Of a stretch of 64,000 nt of DNA, positions 32,591 through 43,560 are shown in pieces. Where the stretch lies: positions 4,278,001-4,342,000 of the forward strand of contig OZ316891.1 in NCBI GenBank assembly GCA_973895155.1, read 5' to 3'. Source of the DNA: Marsupella aquatica. Taxonomy: Eukaryota; Marchantiophyta. Below the pieces are notes generated by a model. The model did no database searches and was not told the origin of the DNA. It was given only the letters and a program-made list of their open reading frames with translations. The translations under genes were made by a program, and so were the position numbers. Each line of letters opens with the position of its first letter. Positions within the stretch are counted from its first letter, which is position 1.

Positions 32591-32828
32591 CTGTCCAGTT
32601 GGGTTTGTAGTACAGTATCCGCATCCTCCTCAAAGACCGGTCCCCAAACAACGCAAATGGACACATAGAGACGATGCGGTGGAAAAACAGAGTACTGTGC
32701 AGCCGGCAGCACTGTCTAGTTGGGTTTGTACAGTATTCGGAATCTCCACAAGACCGGGCCCCAAAGAACACAAATGGACACAAAGAGACAATGTGGTGGA
32801 AAAACAGTGGACTGTGTAGCGGGCAGCC
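32591..32828. repeat. About 120-bp tandem duplication upstream of the serine hydrolase
   Basis: Units 32591-32711 and 32712-32828 both start CTGTCYAGTTGGGTTTGTA and share CGCAAATGGACACA-like and TGGTGGAAAAACAG segments. They differ at perhaps one base in eight plus small indels. The pair sits about 215-450 bases upstream of the hydrolase ATG on its strand, so it may contain duplicated promoter elements. Confidence 0.85.
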
Positions 32829-33770
32829 CAAATAGATATGCAGGCTGTATAAATAGGTGACAAGACCAATTAACCTCTTAGTCTCACCCGCACATCTTTG
32901 CCTCACCTTTACATGGCCACAAGAACCACAACAACAATTGCGCACCTCTGTTTCAGTCTCACTTACAATCACCTTTACATGGCCATAACAAGGGTTCAGT
33001 TTTGTCTGTCTTTCACTGTCTTATCTGTTCTAGTCTCAGTCTGTCTTTCACTATCTTATCTGATTGTTTTTGTTTCAGTTTCTGTTTTGATAGTCTTATC
33101 AAGCAGCTTTCTAGACGCGCCCTGTGGTTTTTTGAATTCGTCCTCGCCGCAACATCGTTTTAGTGGGCTCCTGCCCGTCTCTGCCAGGAAGGTTTCTCTC
33201 GTGTTGTTCCGTGGGGGAAATTTGAGTAGACAAAATCATTCTCTCTCTTAGAAGAAGAGCTCTTATCTACTCCTGTGATGTAAGCAAATACATCATAAAA
33301 TTCTGGCTTGTTCAATTGGCAACTCGGTTCAGAATTCTATTCTTCTCTCCTAGTGTAATACTATGCGTCAAATTACAGCACACCAGAATCAGTAGAGATA
33401 TCGCGCTATGGACATCTACTCTCATCCTTGATGTGATGAAGTGGCAGGACAGTAGTAAGTGTTGCCCTTGTGGTCAATGTGCGCATCGAGGGAATGAGAG
33501 GTAGCAACCAGTTCTTCTCTCCCAACCCAATTTTCAGCTCACAAATGAAGAGAAATCATTCATTGGCAATGTCGTTCCACGGATGAGAAAGAGTCCCTAG
33601 CCATGCGCGGATACGAAGACTAATGACTATCACTTCAACGCTTTCGTCTTCTCCTGTCCTCGACTCGTCTGCAGAGGGGATCATTCGTTCTCCTGGCCGG
33701 CGACTCTTCTGAATTGCTTTCTGCATATCTAGTGGTGGTGTTGTGGAGACAATCATGCTCAAGAGGAAAA
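32829..33770. other. No gene recognised
   Basis: A TCTGTCTTTCACTRTCTTATCTG motif occurs twice (about 33006-33065). Frames here have no known domain. Confidence 0.4.
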
Positions 33771-34010
33771 CAGTAGAGGGGTCGGAGGAGAGCAGACCCA
33801 GAGCAAGAGTGCAGAGGAGAGCAGAGGAGTGTTACTAAGGAGAAGAGATAGAAGAGAATTGAGAGAAGAACAGAGCGGACGACGGGACGAGCAGAAGTTA
33901 GAGCAGAGCAGACGAGAAGAGCATAGCAACAGCGCAGAAGAGACCGGTGAAACAAAACTGCAAAAGAGCAGAACAGAGCAGAAGACGAGAGGAACTGAAG
34001 ACAAGATCGC
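33770..34010 (+). repeat. Polypurine tract (AGAGCAG-rich)
   Basis: Nearly all bases on the plus strand are A or G, with repeated AGAGCAGA and GAGAAGA words. The long frames on both strands through this tract (Arg/Glu-rich or Leu/Ser-rich) are composition artefacts. Confidence 0.8.
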
Positions 34011-35185
34011 AGAAAGGTGCGTTGGCGTGATCCTTAGTTTTTTCGGTAACAGCAAGTAAGCTCTCAGCTGGGCTTTAGAGAACATCATCAGACTCGCCGT
34101 TATTGTCATCGTCGTCGTGGTTCAGAAGATGAAATGGCGTTGTAATCTCTGGAAGGCCACTGCAAACTCTCTCTAGCCCCATCTCATTTTCAATGTTCTC
34201 CAATCCAGGAGTTCTACATTTCGCCATTTCCCCCCCAATTCTAGATCCGAGGATCCAATTTGCTGGGATGTACGTAGAGAAATCCAGTAAACCATTGGAC
34301 ACATCTGCATAATATTACAGAAAATTGAACCAATGTAACAGCTCAGCCGGCTAGTCATTCATCATTGAGTACATAAGTCGCCATTCTGAGAGTTGAGATT
34401 GAAAGTCTGCACCGTTCTTTGCTTTATTTGAGGACTTCAGCAATTCTCGAGTTTAGTTTCTCAGCTTCTTCTCAAAAGTTAATGTGTCTCCAATGTACCA
34501 TTGGCCGGCTATTTAGTCGATTGGTTTCGAGAGGGCCTTCTGCACAACCATCCGATTAGAAAAGACATGTTGCTTTGCTTCAGACAATTAAAATTAATCA
34601 GCCACCGATTTATAACCCTTCAATGTATATGACTTGATAGACCCATGAAAAACATTAAATAGCTGCAAGAGAGTCTGGACTTGCTCCAGAAATGCTTTCA
34701 CCACTGTAAAGTCTCTCAATAGGTAAGACTTCACCGCTCGACCAATTATGTTTGAGATCGGTTTTACCGCTTCTGTGGGCCTCCTAAATGCATTGTACCG
34801 CACTTTCTATATCTTAAATCAAAAGCTCATTTGATCGAAGTTTGAAAGCCTCTCATGGATCCAAGGTTTAAGATAATGATTTAAAAAAAAAAACTCAAAG
34901 AAGGGGAAAGCAACTTTATTGATCAAAGCGATCCACCAAACCAGCCAAGACCAGAAGCAGCAATTACTCGAATGGTAGAGCTAATAAATCAAAGAACAAT
35001 TGATCATCAGAGATCGTTTGCTGCGTTATAGCGATAGCATCAACAGAGTCAATTTTTTGACATCGCTGTCTTTCAAATCTAAAAGTTGCAAGGAGAATCT
35101 ACTCTCCCAAGTACACTGCTGAACAACGAATGCTCAATTCGCTCAGCCTACAGTCACATTCTCCGCCATGTCACACCAAACATGA
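34011..35185. other. No gene recognised
   Basis: No conserved frame or repeat array is visible. The last part may be the 3' region of the minus-strand small secreted protein candidate. Confidence 0.4.
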
Positions 35186-35572
35186 TCAATATATCAGAAT
35201 GTTCCGTCTAGGGAGGGCCGGTATTGATTGCGTAACAACCGCATTGCCCTTGGTTGGTGCAGAAGTTCCACACAGCTGCCCCAGAACAGCCTCCTCCGTA
35301 ATTGCAGCAGCCGACCTGGATATACCTCCCGCCACAAGTGCACTGTCGGTATCGCAGCTGTCCGAGCTAACTAAGCTAAGTGTGAGAGAGCCACTACTTA
35401 TCGATGCCACTGATGAGCACTGAACGGTCCAACTGTAGGTCACATCTGTAATGTTACTATTGATACCTGGAAATTGAGAACCCAGCAGCGGAGTTGGAGA
35501 CACCGTCAGAGAGAGGAAGACTATGAGTAGGATCGTCCACGTAGAATTGCTGAAGCTGCTACAAAACCTCAT
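35186..35572 (-). CDS. Candidate small secreted protein (128 aa), unknown family
   Basis: The frame starts MRFCSSFSNSTW, followed by a strongly hydrophobic TILLIVFLSLTV stretch and a small-residue end (PLLGS). This is a typical signal peptide with probable cleavage near residue 32. The remaining about 96 residues are Ser/Ala/Thr-rich with three cysteines and end in PALPRRNILIY. An ATATAAG TATA-like box lies about 60-65 bases upstream of the ATG on the minus strand (35633-35639), at a plausible promoter distance. No family is recognised and no intron is needed. It could be a lineage-specific secreted protein or a chance frame. The joint presence of TATA box, signal peptide and soluble tail makes it worth listing. 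Confidence 0.4.
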   Translation of the reverse strand: MRFCSSFSNSTWTILLIVFLSLTVSPTPLLGSQFPGINSNITDVTYSWTVQCSSVASISSGSLTLSLVSSDSCDTDSALVAGGISRSAAAITEEAVLGQLCGTSAPTKGNAVVTQSIPALPRRNILIY

Positions 35573-35619
35573 AGCAACTTGACTTGGTGGAATATTGTAA
35601 GCTCAAAGCCTCTAATGGC

Positions 35620-35915
35620 CAGGAACGGAACTTATATTCCAAACTGGAATCCTCGATCTACTATATACGGCCTGGATTAAAACTCGTATTTCAACATCGA
35701 GTCTATGGCTTGGAAGAAAATTAATCTGAATTGCAAATTGGAAGCCTGTAGAAATGGCCTGAAAGGAAATTAACTTGACTTCCAAAGTGGAAGCCGCAAT
35801 CTATGGGCAGGAAGGCAACTTGTATTCCACACTGGAAGCCTCAGACTAAGGCTTGGAAGAAAACATGCATGGATTGTTAGCTGGAACCTCTGACTATGCT
35901 CATGAAACATTTACT
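35620..35915. repeat. Degenerate about 60-bp tandem repeat
   Basis: Four to five copies of a unit resembling TGGAAGCCTCNATCTATGG followed by CTGGAAGAAAATTAACTTG and TATTCCAAAC. The copies are diverged. The array begins right at the TATA-like box of the small secreted protein candidate and so covers its upstream region. Confidence 0.65.
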
Positions 35916-37501
35916 GTTGTACGCTGGACGCCTCTGTGCAGTCACTCGGGATCGAAGGAGGCAAGTTTCTGGTCGTACAATTGTGCTGTAACTAAGGCGA
36001 TGCTCAATTCAGATGATATGTGATCCTATGAACCAGCAGGTCTGCTTGAAGGCCACCATCGATGTCATCGTGGGCGGAAAGATGTGACTTCTATCACCGC
36101 TTCATAATTGAAGGTGGAGCTGTTCGGAAAACCGATTTTTTCGTCCTCGACAAGGTAACGAGGGGGCACAACTATTCGACATAGTTGCTTTCGGGCCAAT
36201 ATCTTTGTATATGCGTGAATGCCAAGGCATATTAATGCCGTTGTGACATAAACTCTGTCACGGTAAAGACAGTGTAAAGACAACCAACAAGTTGTGTTTT
36301 CCTGGCAAATGGACTTGTATTTGGAAACATCGAAACACCTTGTAAACTGTACGAGGCCTTATGTTTTAAAAGTTGCTATACACTAAGATAAAGAAATTTC
36401 CCTATGGTTTGGTCTTGATCAATTTTTCCACATAAAACAAAATTCAATTTTTTTGAGTTACATCTTTGTATATCTTGAGTTGAGAGGTACAGGAGTTGAG
36501 TAGACTAAAATGAGACTTGACATGGTCGTTTGGATTTTGGCAGTAAGGAAGTAAATTATTCCTTAAGTAGAAAATCTTCTTTTTAGAAGCAGCCTTCAGT
36601 GATGCTTAATGACATGTTTTGGTTCCTCCGCACCAGCTTCTAGTGAGCCATTCGTGGTCATGCCTGCTATTGATCTTCAACAACATAAATGATCAGTCCT
36701 TGCATATTATTTGCCTGATATTCATTGATTGTGGTCAACAATTGAGATTTAGGGTGGAGACCCAGCATCCTCACTTGTTTCGTCCGCCCCATCATACAGG
36801 AGTAAGTTTGAAAAAGGGCTCTTATTGGATTTAGTGGAAACTGTATAAAGTTTTGTGAAAGAACACTAATACAGGGTTTTTCTTGCGGGTATCACTATGT
36901 GGAGCCCCCTACTCCACCTGCCACGCTTTGTGTCAAGTACACCCTAAAACTTTAAAACAAAATTGTTGCTGAATATTTTACCCTGATAATTCAGAATATT
37001 CCAGAAGCTGGGTTTAAAACCCTATCTTTCCTTTCAAGTCTCAAATTTTGATTAAAAAAACCCTATAGTTCTTAAACAATTAATCTGTGGACCCCCGTGT
37101 TGTTATCTAGAAACTGAAGCCTAGATGGACCTCCAAATCTAAAGAAAAAAAAAATTCAAAAATGGACAAGTCAATGTTTGACACTTGAAACAGTTGCCAA
37201 AATTACCAAGGCAACCATAATTAATATCAATCACAAAACCAGCTACAATGTGAACTAGTGTTTAATGTGTGGGTAACATAATTATCCACTTTAGCAAAAC
37301 GGTGCTTGATGGTTTCCTCCACGATGCCAAAGGGATGTTGGATGCACTCAAGTTGCATCGAAAGTAATCACTTTCCAATTCCTACACGCAGATAGACTAA
37401 AAAAGAGAAGTCATTGGTGTCATCAATCACTAACTTTGCATAATTTTTTAAGACAAAAAGTTTCATGGAAACAAATTTCTAATTGTGGAATTCAGAATGG
37501 A
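35916..37501. other. No gene recognised
   Basis: AT-rich sequence with short frames only. Confidence 0.4.
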
Positions 37502-37728
37502 TCGAAAGCTAGAGAAACTTAGAAACTCATGACCACTTTAGTACTTGATAAAATCTCCCAATGTCACACTCATTAGAAAGCTAGAAAAGTTTGGAAACTT
37601 ATAATCTCCTCATAACTCAATTAAATCTATCAATGTTAAGTTCATTAAAAAGCTAAAGAAATTCTAACATTCATAATCTCCTTAGTATGTACCATAAAAT
37701 CTGTCAATTTTAGGTTCATTCTCATCAA
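37502..37728. repeat. Degenerate about 75-80-bp tandem repeat
   Basis: Three copies share GAAAGCTAGARAAACTTRGAAACT, ATAATCTCCT and AAATCTNTCAATGTNA words in the same order. They are strongly diverged and AT-rich. Confidence 0.6.
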
Positions 37729-40700
37729 AGGGGTTAACATTTCAGGGGTTGTACAATATAGATTTTTATTCACGCTAGAGATTATGAAATCATAGATAAA
37801 ATCTATTTTTCAAATTATTTATTCAATTTTTATCGAATTCTTTCCAACGTCATATTATACTTGAGTTTTCATTATTATTTGACTCAGCAAAGTCAAATCA
37901 AAAATTGCTGTCGGGAAAATTTTATGTTTTGAATAGTATCAAAATGTAAATAAAACCTTTACTGGGAGCAGTTTTACCTCAATGTTTTTGTCTTTTGATT
38001 TACATGTCAGTTTTTTTACAATATTTTTTATTCTTTTTTAGGGCATGGTGTCCCAGTTTTTACAACAAAGTTGCCACAAACACGAATGCAAAAGTTAATT
38101 TTATGGAAAACAAGTCTCTTCCTGTTTGGAACATGCCATGATGATGTGGCGTGCTGTGAAGCTAGGAATTTTGGAAAGAACCCTTAATGGGGGTCCGTAA
38201 ATATTTGTAAGTCTTCCTTTAAAACCAATAAAATGACTCGATGCTTTGTTGCATGTGTTGTGCCATTTTCACGAACATAAGATCCCCGAGGGGTTTTTAA
38301 TTAATTTTGAGTATTACATGAAGCATTATAGAAAATAGGGGTACGTTTTCAAACAAAATATTGAAATATTCCTAAAATATTGTTAATTTCCTAGATTCCT
38401 AATATTGTCAATTATCCAAAAAGAAAAGGAAAAACTATCAATTGAAAAACCTTTTTCAATAGTTTTTTAAAGTCTTTATCACCCAACATAATTATGTATG
38501 ATGTGGGACCCCCATTAGAATGAGGCCTCAAGGTTTGAAAATCATTTGATATTTCTCTAACATGTTTAAACTTCATATCAAACTAAAGAGAGGTTAATTA
38601 ACGCCAACATATATTGATTACTACTCAACTTCAAGAACGCCTAATCATAGTATTTAGTTTATGATGTAAAATTAGTTTGAGGACCCCTTGGTTATGTAAG
38701 TTTGATGTTATTCAAGAACTAAGTTAGAACACATGAAGAGTTGCATATTGGAATAGGTTTGAATATGGAGACGAGACTGAGGAAAAACCGAGTGGATTAT
38801 TCATGGAAGAAGTGCATTCACAAAGTTCCCTTGGTACTCCTATGTCCATAGAGTCCATGCAAAATGCTATACAAGCCAAAGGGTTTCTTCATTAAATTCC
38901 TTTGGTATTCCTTTATCCATAGTAGTCAACTTAGTTAGAGTTTCTTATGTTCCCTTGGTGTTCCTTTTTCCACAGTAACCGAATGGTTTTTTATATTACC
39001 TTGGGTAAATGTTATGGTAGTTGAAGAGTTTCTTTCTACCCATGGTTATTCCAAAAAATTCTAATTAAATAGAAAACTCATACAAGATAATGGAAAACAC
39101 TAATATATCAATCACAACCCATCCAAAGGTGATTTTCTTTTACCCCCTTTTCACCCCTTTCTTTGTTTATTTGAAATGTTAATTTTCAGTTTTCAACTGT
39201 TTTTACAGTTACAAGGTCTCACTGCTTTTCTTTGACTTGTCCCAAACAAATAGAGTCTTGTTTGGTGCTTTTTGCATAACTAACTGTTCTTGTCTGTGAC
39301 CAATAGTGCTGATGTGTCTGCACTTGCTTCCAAGGATTTTGGAAAGAATGTCCCATGGGGTCCATACTGAATGCATCCATCAAAGTGATCCTAATGGCTA
39401 TCACATGAATTTATATTTCAGAAGAATGCAATTCATCAAAATTAATAAGCGATTGTCTCTTTTCACTCGGCCTTGCTGAGACAAACATACAGAGGAAAGA
39501 GCTTGACTTCAATAATTCGGAGGTTTGATGAGGAAGCAAGTTTACTTGGTGGCTGGACTCAAAAGGCTAAAGCAAGCTGAATAAAAGTACTATTCATATC
39601 ATTGAAGCATCCTATTGAACCAAAAGGTTTGCAATGAGTGCACCAATACAGGTCAAGACACCTAGGAAGCTCACAGAAAGCTGTCTCAAGGAGCGTAAAG
39701 CTTCTCACTCTCTCCTCCCAAATTTAAACACCTGGTTTTGATTGCAGGCTTTATTTTATTACAGAATCTTGCTTTGAAGGAGAAAGGACAGGCAACTACT
39801 ACACACAAAGCTTTTGACAAGGGGCTTGGATGCTCACAAAACCCCCATAGACACCATAAATTAAACATTAAATCATACTCCCATAATACTATTTTCTTAT
39901 AGTACAAATGCCAGTTTGAGTGCGTCCATCCAAGTCTGTAGCTAAACCCAACATTTATTTGTTGTGGGGGTACATCAATCCTCAGGTGGTGTCAAATCTT
40001 AGTTTGCTGAATGCCTGCTGTGGTCATATGACTTTGATCTGTGACAAATCCACATTAGTATTAATGTATATATCACTGTCAAAAAACAAGAACCTCCAAA
40101 TTGAGAGACCCAATAGATGCGAGAAAATATTGAAGGGAGAAAACACCACGAAGACCAACAAACGTAAAGCCCAAAAGGCTCCTGAAAACTGCAGAACTAA
40201 AGCTCTATTGAGTAGCAGATTGCAAAACTTGGTAAAAGTTCATGAGTACGTAAATCCCATAGGAGCCATGACCAGGAATTTGTCTACAGGCCTTAAAACT
40301 ACCAACCTTGGTCCTACCAAGAATAATGAATACCTGAGCTCTCTGTAGGTCAACAGGGACAAGGGGATTGTAAGTCCGGTGTGTAATAATGGTTACTAAT
40401 GTGTAACCATTTTTAAAGGTCCATCTTATTCCATAATCTCATGCATGGAAACTTGTGATCATGTATGGTTTTTCCATTGATATCACACTTATGTACAATA
40501 ATGATCGTCTGGGCTGAGGTTCTAGTCGCCTCCGAGAATGCTCAGAAAACCAAAAACTTGTGATCATTAACTGAGATAGGTAATCTCATCCGTTATCAGT
40601 CAGTTTCATCAGTCTACCTGATATCAGCTGCCACCTCTCTGACCGCCAAGTTACGGTGTGAGAAAAAAAATGAAAAAAAAATCTTGAATTTTTTTTCAAA

Positions 40701-40764
40701 ATTTGAGGAATTTTTTTTTTGTCTGAAATTTTTTTCCGCCATGGGGCGTCCGTATGGTACGGAC
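37729..40764. other. Gene-poor AT-rich sequence with minor repeats
   Basis: Three diverged copies of a TTCCCTTGGTRTTCCTTTNTCCATAG-like unit occur at about 38825-38985. A diverged member of the 88-bp family lies at about 40478-40535. A frame at 39920-40348 (142 codons) has no domain or bias that would support a gene. Confidence 0.45.
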
Positions 40765-40925
40765 ACCTCATCTCGGCGAGGCCAGCCAAGCTGGGAGAAA
40801 AAAATTCATTTTTTTTTTCAAATTTAATGCCCATCTCGTCGAGGGCCAGCCGGGATTTCAAATATTTGGTTTTTTTTGTTTGTGTGTGGTCCATACGCCC
40901 ATCTCAGCAAGGTCAGCCAAGATTG
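40765..40925. repeat. Three-copy repeat with poly-T spacers
   Basis: CATCTCGGCGAGGCCAGCC, CATCTCGTCGAGGGCCAGCC and CATCTCAGCAAGGTCAGCC occur about 70 bases apart, separated by poly-A/T runs. Copies are more GC-rich than the surroundings. Confidence 0.65.
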
Positions 40926-41045
40926 AGTCAACCTTAGCTGCCCAACTGAGATGAGCGGAGGTTCGAAGGTCTCATCTCAACTCCTCAATTGAGATAATTG
41001 ATGTGAACGTCTGATATCAATTATCAACGAGTGATAACTCATGAT

Positions 41046-41221
41046 GTTGTGTACCCCTCATTAACTTTTTCCAATGATATCACATATATATTAAATATAA
41101 TGATGGTATGGGTTGGGGTTCTATGCTGAACCCGTTGTGTACCCCTCATTAACTTTTTCCAATGATATCACATATATATTAAATATAATGATGGTATGCG
41201 TTGGGGTTCTATGCTGAACCG
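41046..41221 (+). repeat. 88-bp near-perfect tandem duplication
   Basis: Units at 41046 and 41134 start GTTGTGTACCCCTCATTAAC and end TTCTATGCTGAACC. They appear to differ at one base (GGTATGGGTT versus GGTATGCGTT). A third, diverged copy is at about 40478-40535, so the family predates the recent duplication. Confidence 0.9.
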
Positions 41222-42299
41222 TGCTACAAGAATACTCTGAAAAGCATTTTTGCAACTACCACCAGCCAACTTTTCTTCACTTTTTGGTAGGAGGGTTACA
41301 TAATAACTTTGTGCCCATAGTGTCATTATACTCTACTTCAAGATAATTATGGACATTGGAGCAGATGCCATCACTTGACATGCAAGGGAAGTACGACAGT
41401 GTCTAAATGCAGGCTCCTGGGAGTACACCACCAGTTAGCACTTATTAACAGAATGCACTATGCTATTATGGCACGGGGCGTCACTTATACATGCACTTCT
41501 CCATATGTGCATAGTCTGCACTATGTAACAAGTGCATGAAAAATCACATGCAATTCCCCATTGTGTTGTGATGGGGGGCAAATCACATCGCATTTCTCAT
41601 ACCCTAAGCTGTCATATTGCACATTTCACCTGGATGAGTGCTTGAAACTACTTTATGTATTTGCTTGCTGCACTTATAAAAAAAATGCTTCTTATGTATG
41701 CATTGCAGTGATTGATGTATGCATGTGTACCCTTATAGACCTATACATGCACTTATGTATAGGTCCTCTTGGTCCTCTTGGTCTCACTATGTAGAGGTCC
41801 AGGCCTGGAAGAGCCCCCCATCACCTGCAACATTTTTAAACCCCCTAAAATGTAAGAAATTTATTTTCATTTTTGAAACCCTATGAACCTGAAGAATATT
41901 CCAAAAATTTTGATACACAAGACTCTAATGTTCTTACAAGACTCAAAATTGTATTTAAAATTAAGTCCCTAGTGTTTTTCCACAAAATTTTCTAAGTTCT
42001 AATATATAATGCACTTATCCATGCTGCACACGTACATGGTTCTCTTTAGTGAGCAGGCCCTTGGGAAGGTGGTAAGGTTGTTGCAGTACTGCTGGCGGAA
42101 CACATGCAAGGCGATTCAGATACCCAATAAGAGGCACAATAAGGCAATCCCATAAAATGCAATGATCTCCAACTGTTGTTTAAAGGTGGCCAAGATTGGT
42201 ACACAAAGTGCTAGAGGAACTAGTCCCACTTCTGTTTGTTTTTGCCTTCAAACAGTAAGCTAACCCATCCAACAGAGGATAGATGATCAACTCCTCAGC
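41222..42299. other. No gene recognised
   Basis: No supported frame or repeat array is seen. Confidence 0.4.
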
Positions 42300-42730
42300 A
42301 TGCATCTCTATAGGGTAGCCCACAACGTGATCATATCCAAGAGGGATCAGACCAGGATGGAGAGAAGGCTGTAGGGTAGCCCACAAGGGGGTCATATAGA
42401 GGGATCAGACAAGACATAGTCCAGGAAGGAGAGAGTGCTAAACCAGAGCCCTAGACCAGAAGGGAGAGAGAGCTGAACCAGAGCTCCAAAGTGGACCTAG
42501 ACCAGAAGGGAGAGAGGGTTGAACCAGAGCCCCAAAGCAGACCAATTAGGGGCGGCTGAGGAGAAACCAGAACTCCCACCACTAAGCCACACCCACATCC
42601 ACATATACCCTACACAACCCTTGCATGTGAAGGGGGATACTACACCCACATATACCCTACCCAACCCACCCCTTGCATGTGGAGGGGATACCACACACAC
42701 ATATACCCTACACAACCCTTGCATGTGGGT
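42300..42730. repeat. Two adjacent short repeat arrays
   Basis: At 42315-42540 the words TAGGGTAGCCCACAA, GGGATCAGAC and GACCAGAAGGGAGAGAG..TGAACCAGAGC recur two to four times. At 42585-42730 a 55-60-base unit CACATATACCCTACMCAACCC plus CTTGCATGTG is present three times. No coding function is supported. Confidence 0.7.
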
Positions 42731-43074
42731 TCTAAGCTAATCCCCTGGCCAAGAGACCAAAGAGAGTTAGTTGGGTCCCACTATTTGCAAGAGCAAAAGC
42801 AGGGCTTCCAGCTGGAGGACCAGATCGACCACCTTGGAGGGGACCAAACTACCAAAGGACTGATGGCGAGCTCCAGCTCCGACTGCCGAATGCTGTGGGG
42901 TGGGCAAAAGCGGAGACAACAAGATGAGGGCAATGAGAGGTGCTGGTAAACTCATCGTCCAATGACGCTCTGAGCCCTCCCTGCTCTTTTTGGTGGCCAC
43001 ATCTTCCGTTTCCCCTGCTTGCTCCAATGGTTGGCACCTGGTTGGCACTCTGTCAGCTGGCGTTGGCTCTTTTG

Positions 43075-43560
43075 GGCCTTGAAAACCCAACTTCATGACG
43101 TTGTCCACTTTGCTGTTGAAACGAGCTTCATGAGTGCACTTGCTGTTGCAAACGAGCTTCATGGGTTTACATATAATTACGTGATCGAGACTTTTTGTAC
43201 ACAGTTACCTTTTTCCCGGCCTTGAAAATCGAGCTTCATAACTGTCTCCACTTTGCGGTTCGAGATGAGCTTCATGGATCTACATAATTATAATAAGTGA
43301 TGGATACCTTTCGTACAGTTGACCTTTTTTCGGCCATGAATATTGAACTCCATGACTGTCTCCATGTTGCTGTTGGAGACGAGGTTCAAAGGATCTTCTC
43401 GGCTTTGAAAAACGAATTTCGTGGCTGTCTTCACCTCGCTGTAGAAGACGAGCTTCCCTGACCCACACATAATTAAGTGATCGACACCTTTTGCACAGTT
43501 TGCCTTTTTTCGGCCTTGAATATCTTACTGTAGTTCATGACTGGAGTGTCTCCATTTTGA
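43075..43560. repeat. Degenerate about 120-bp tandem array
   Basis: About four copies contain CCTTGAAAATCGAGCTTCAT, ACTGTCTCCACTTTGC, CATAATTA.GTGATCGA and CCTTTTTTCGGCC in constant order. They are diverged by substitutions and short deletions. Frames on both strands are repeat artefacts. Confidence 0.7.

Noticed and set aside
32466-32972. 168-codon minus-strand frame upstream of the hydrolase
   Set aside because: It runs through the 120-bp tandem duplication, so its internal similarity is explained by that repeat; no domain.
33759-34109. Leu/Ser-rich minus-strand frame of 116 codons
   Set aside because: It lies in a polypurine tract; the antisense is necessarily Leu/Ser/Cys-rich.
39920-40348. 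142-codon plus-strand frame
   Set aside because: Low-complexity AT-rich coding with no motif, splice context or homology I can name.
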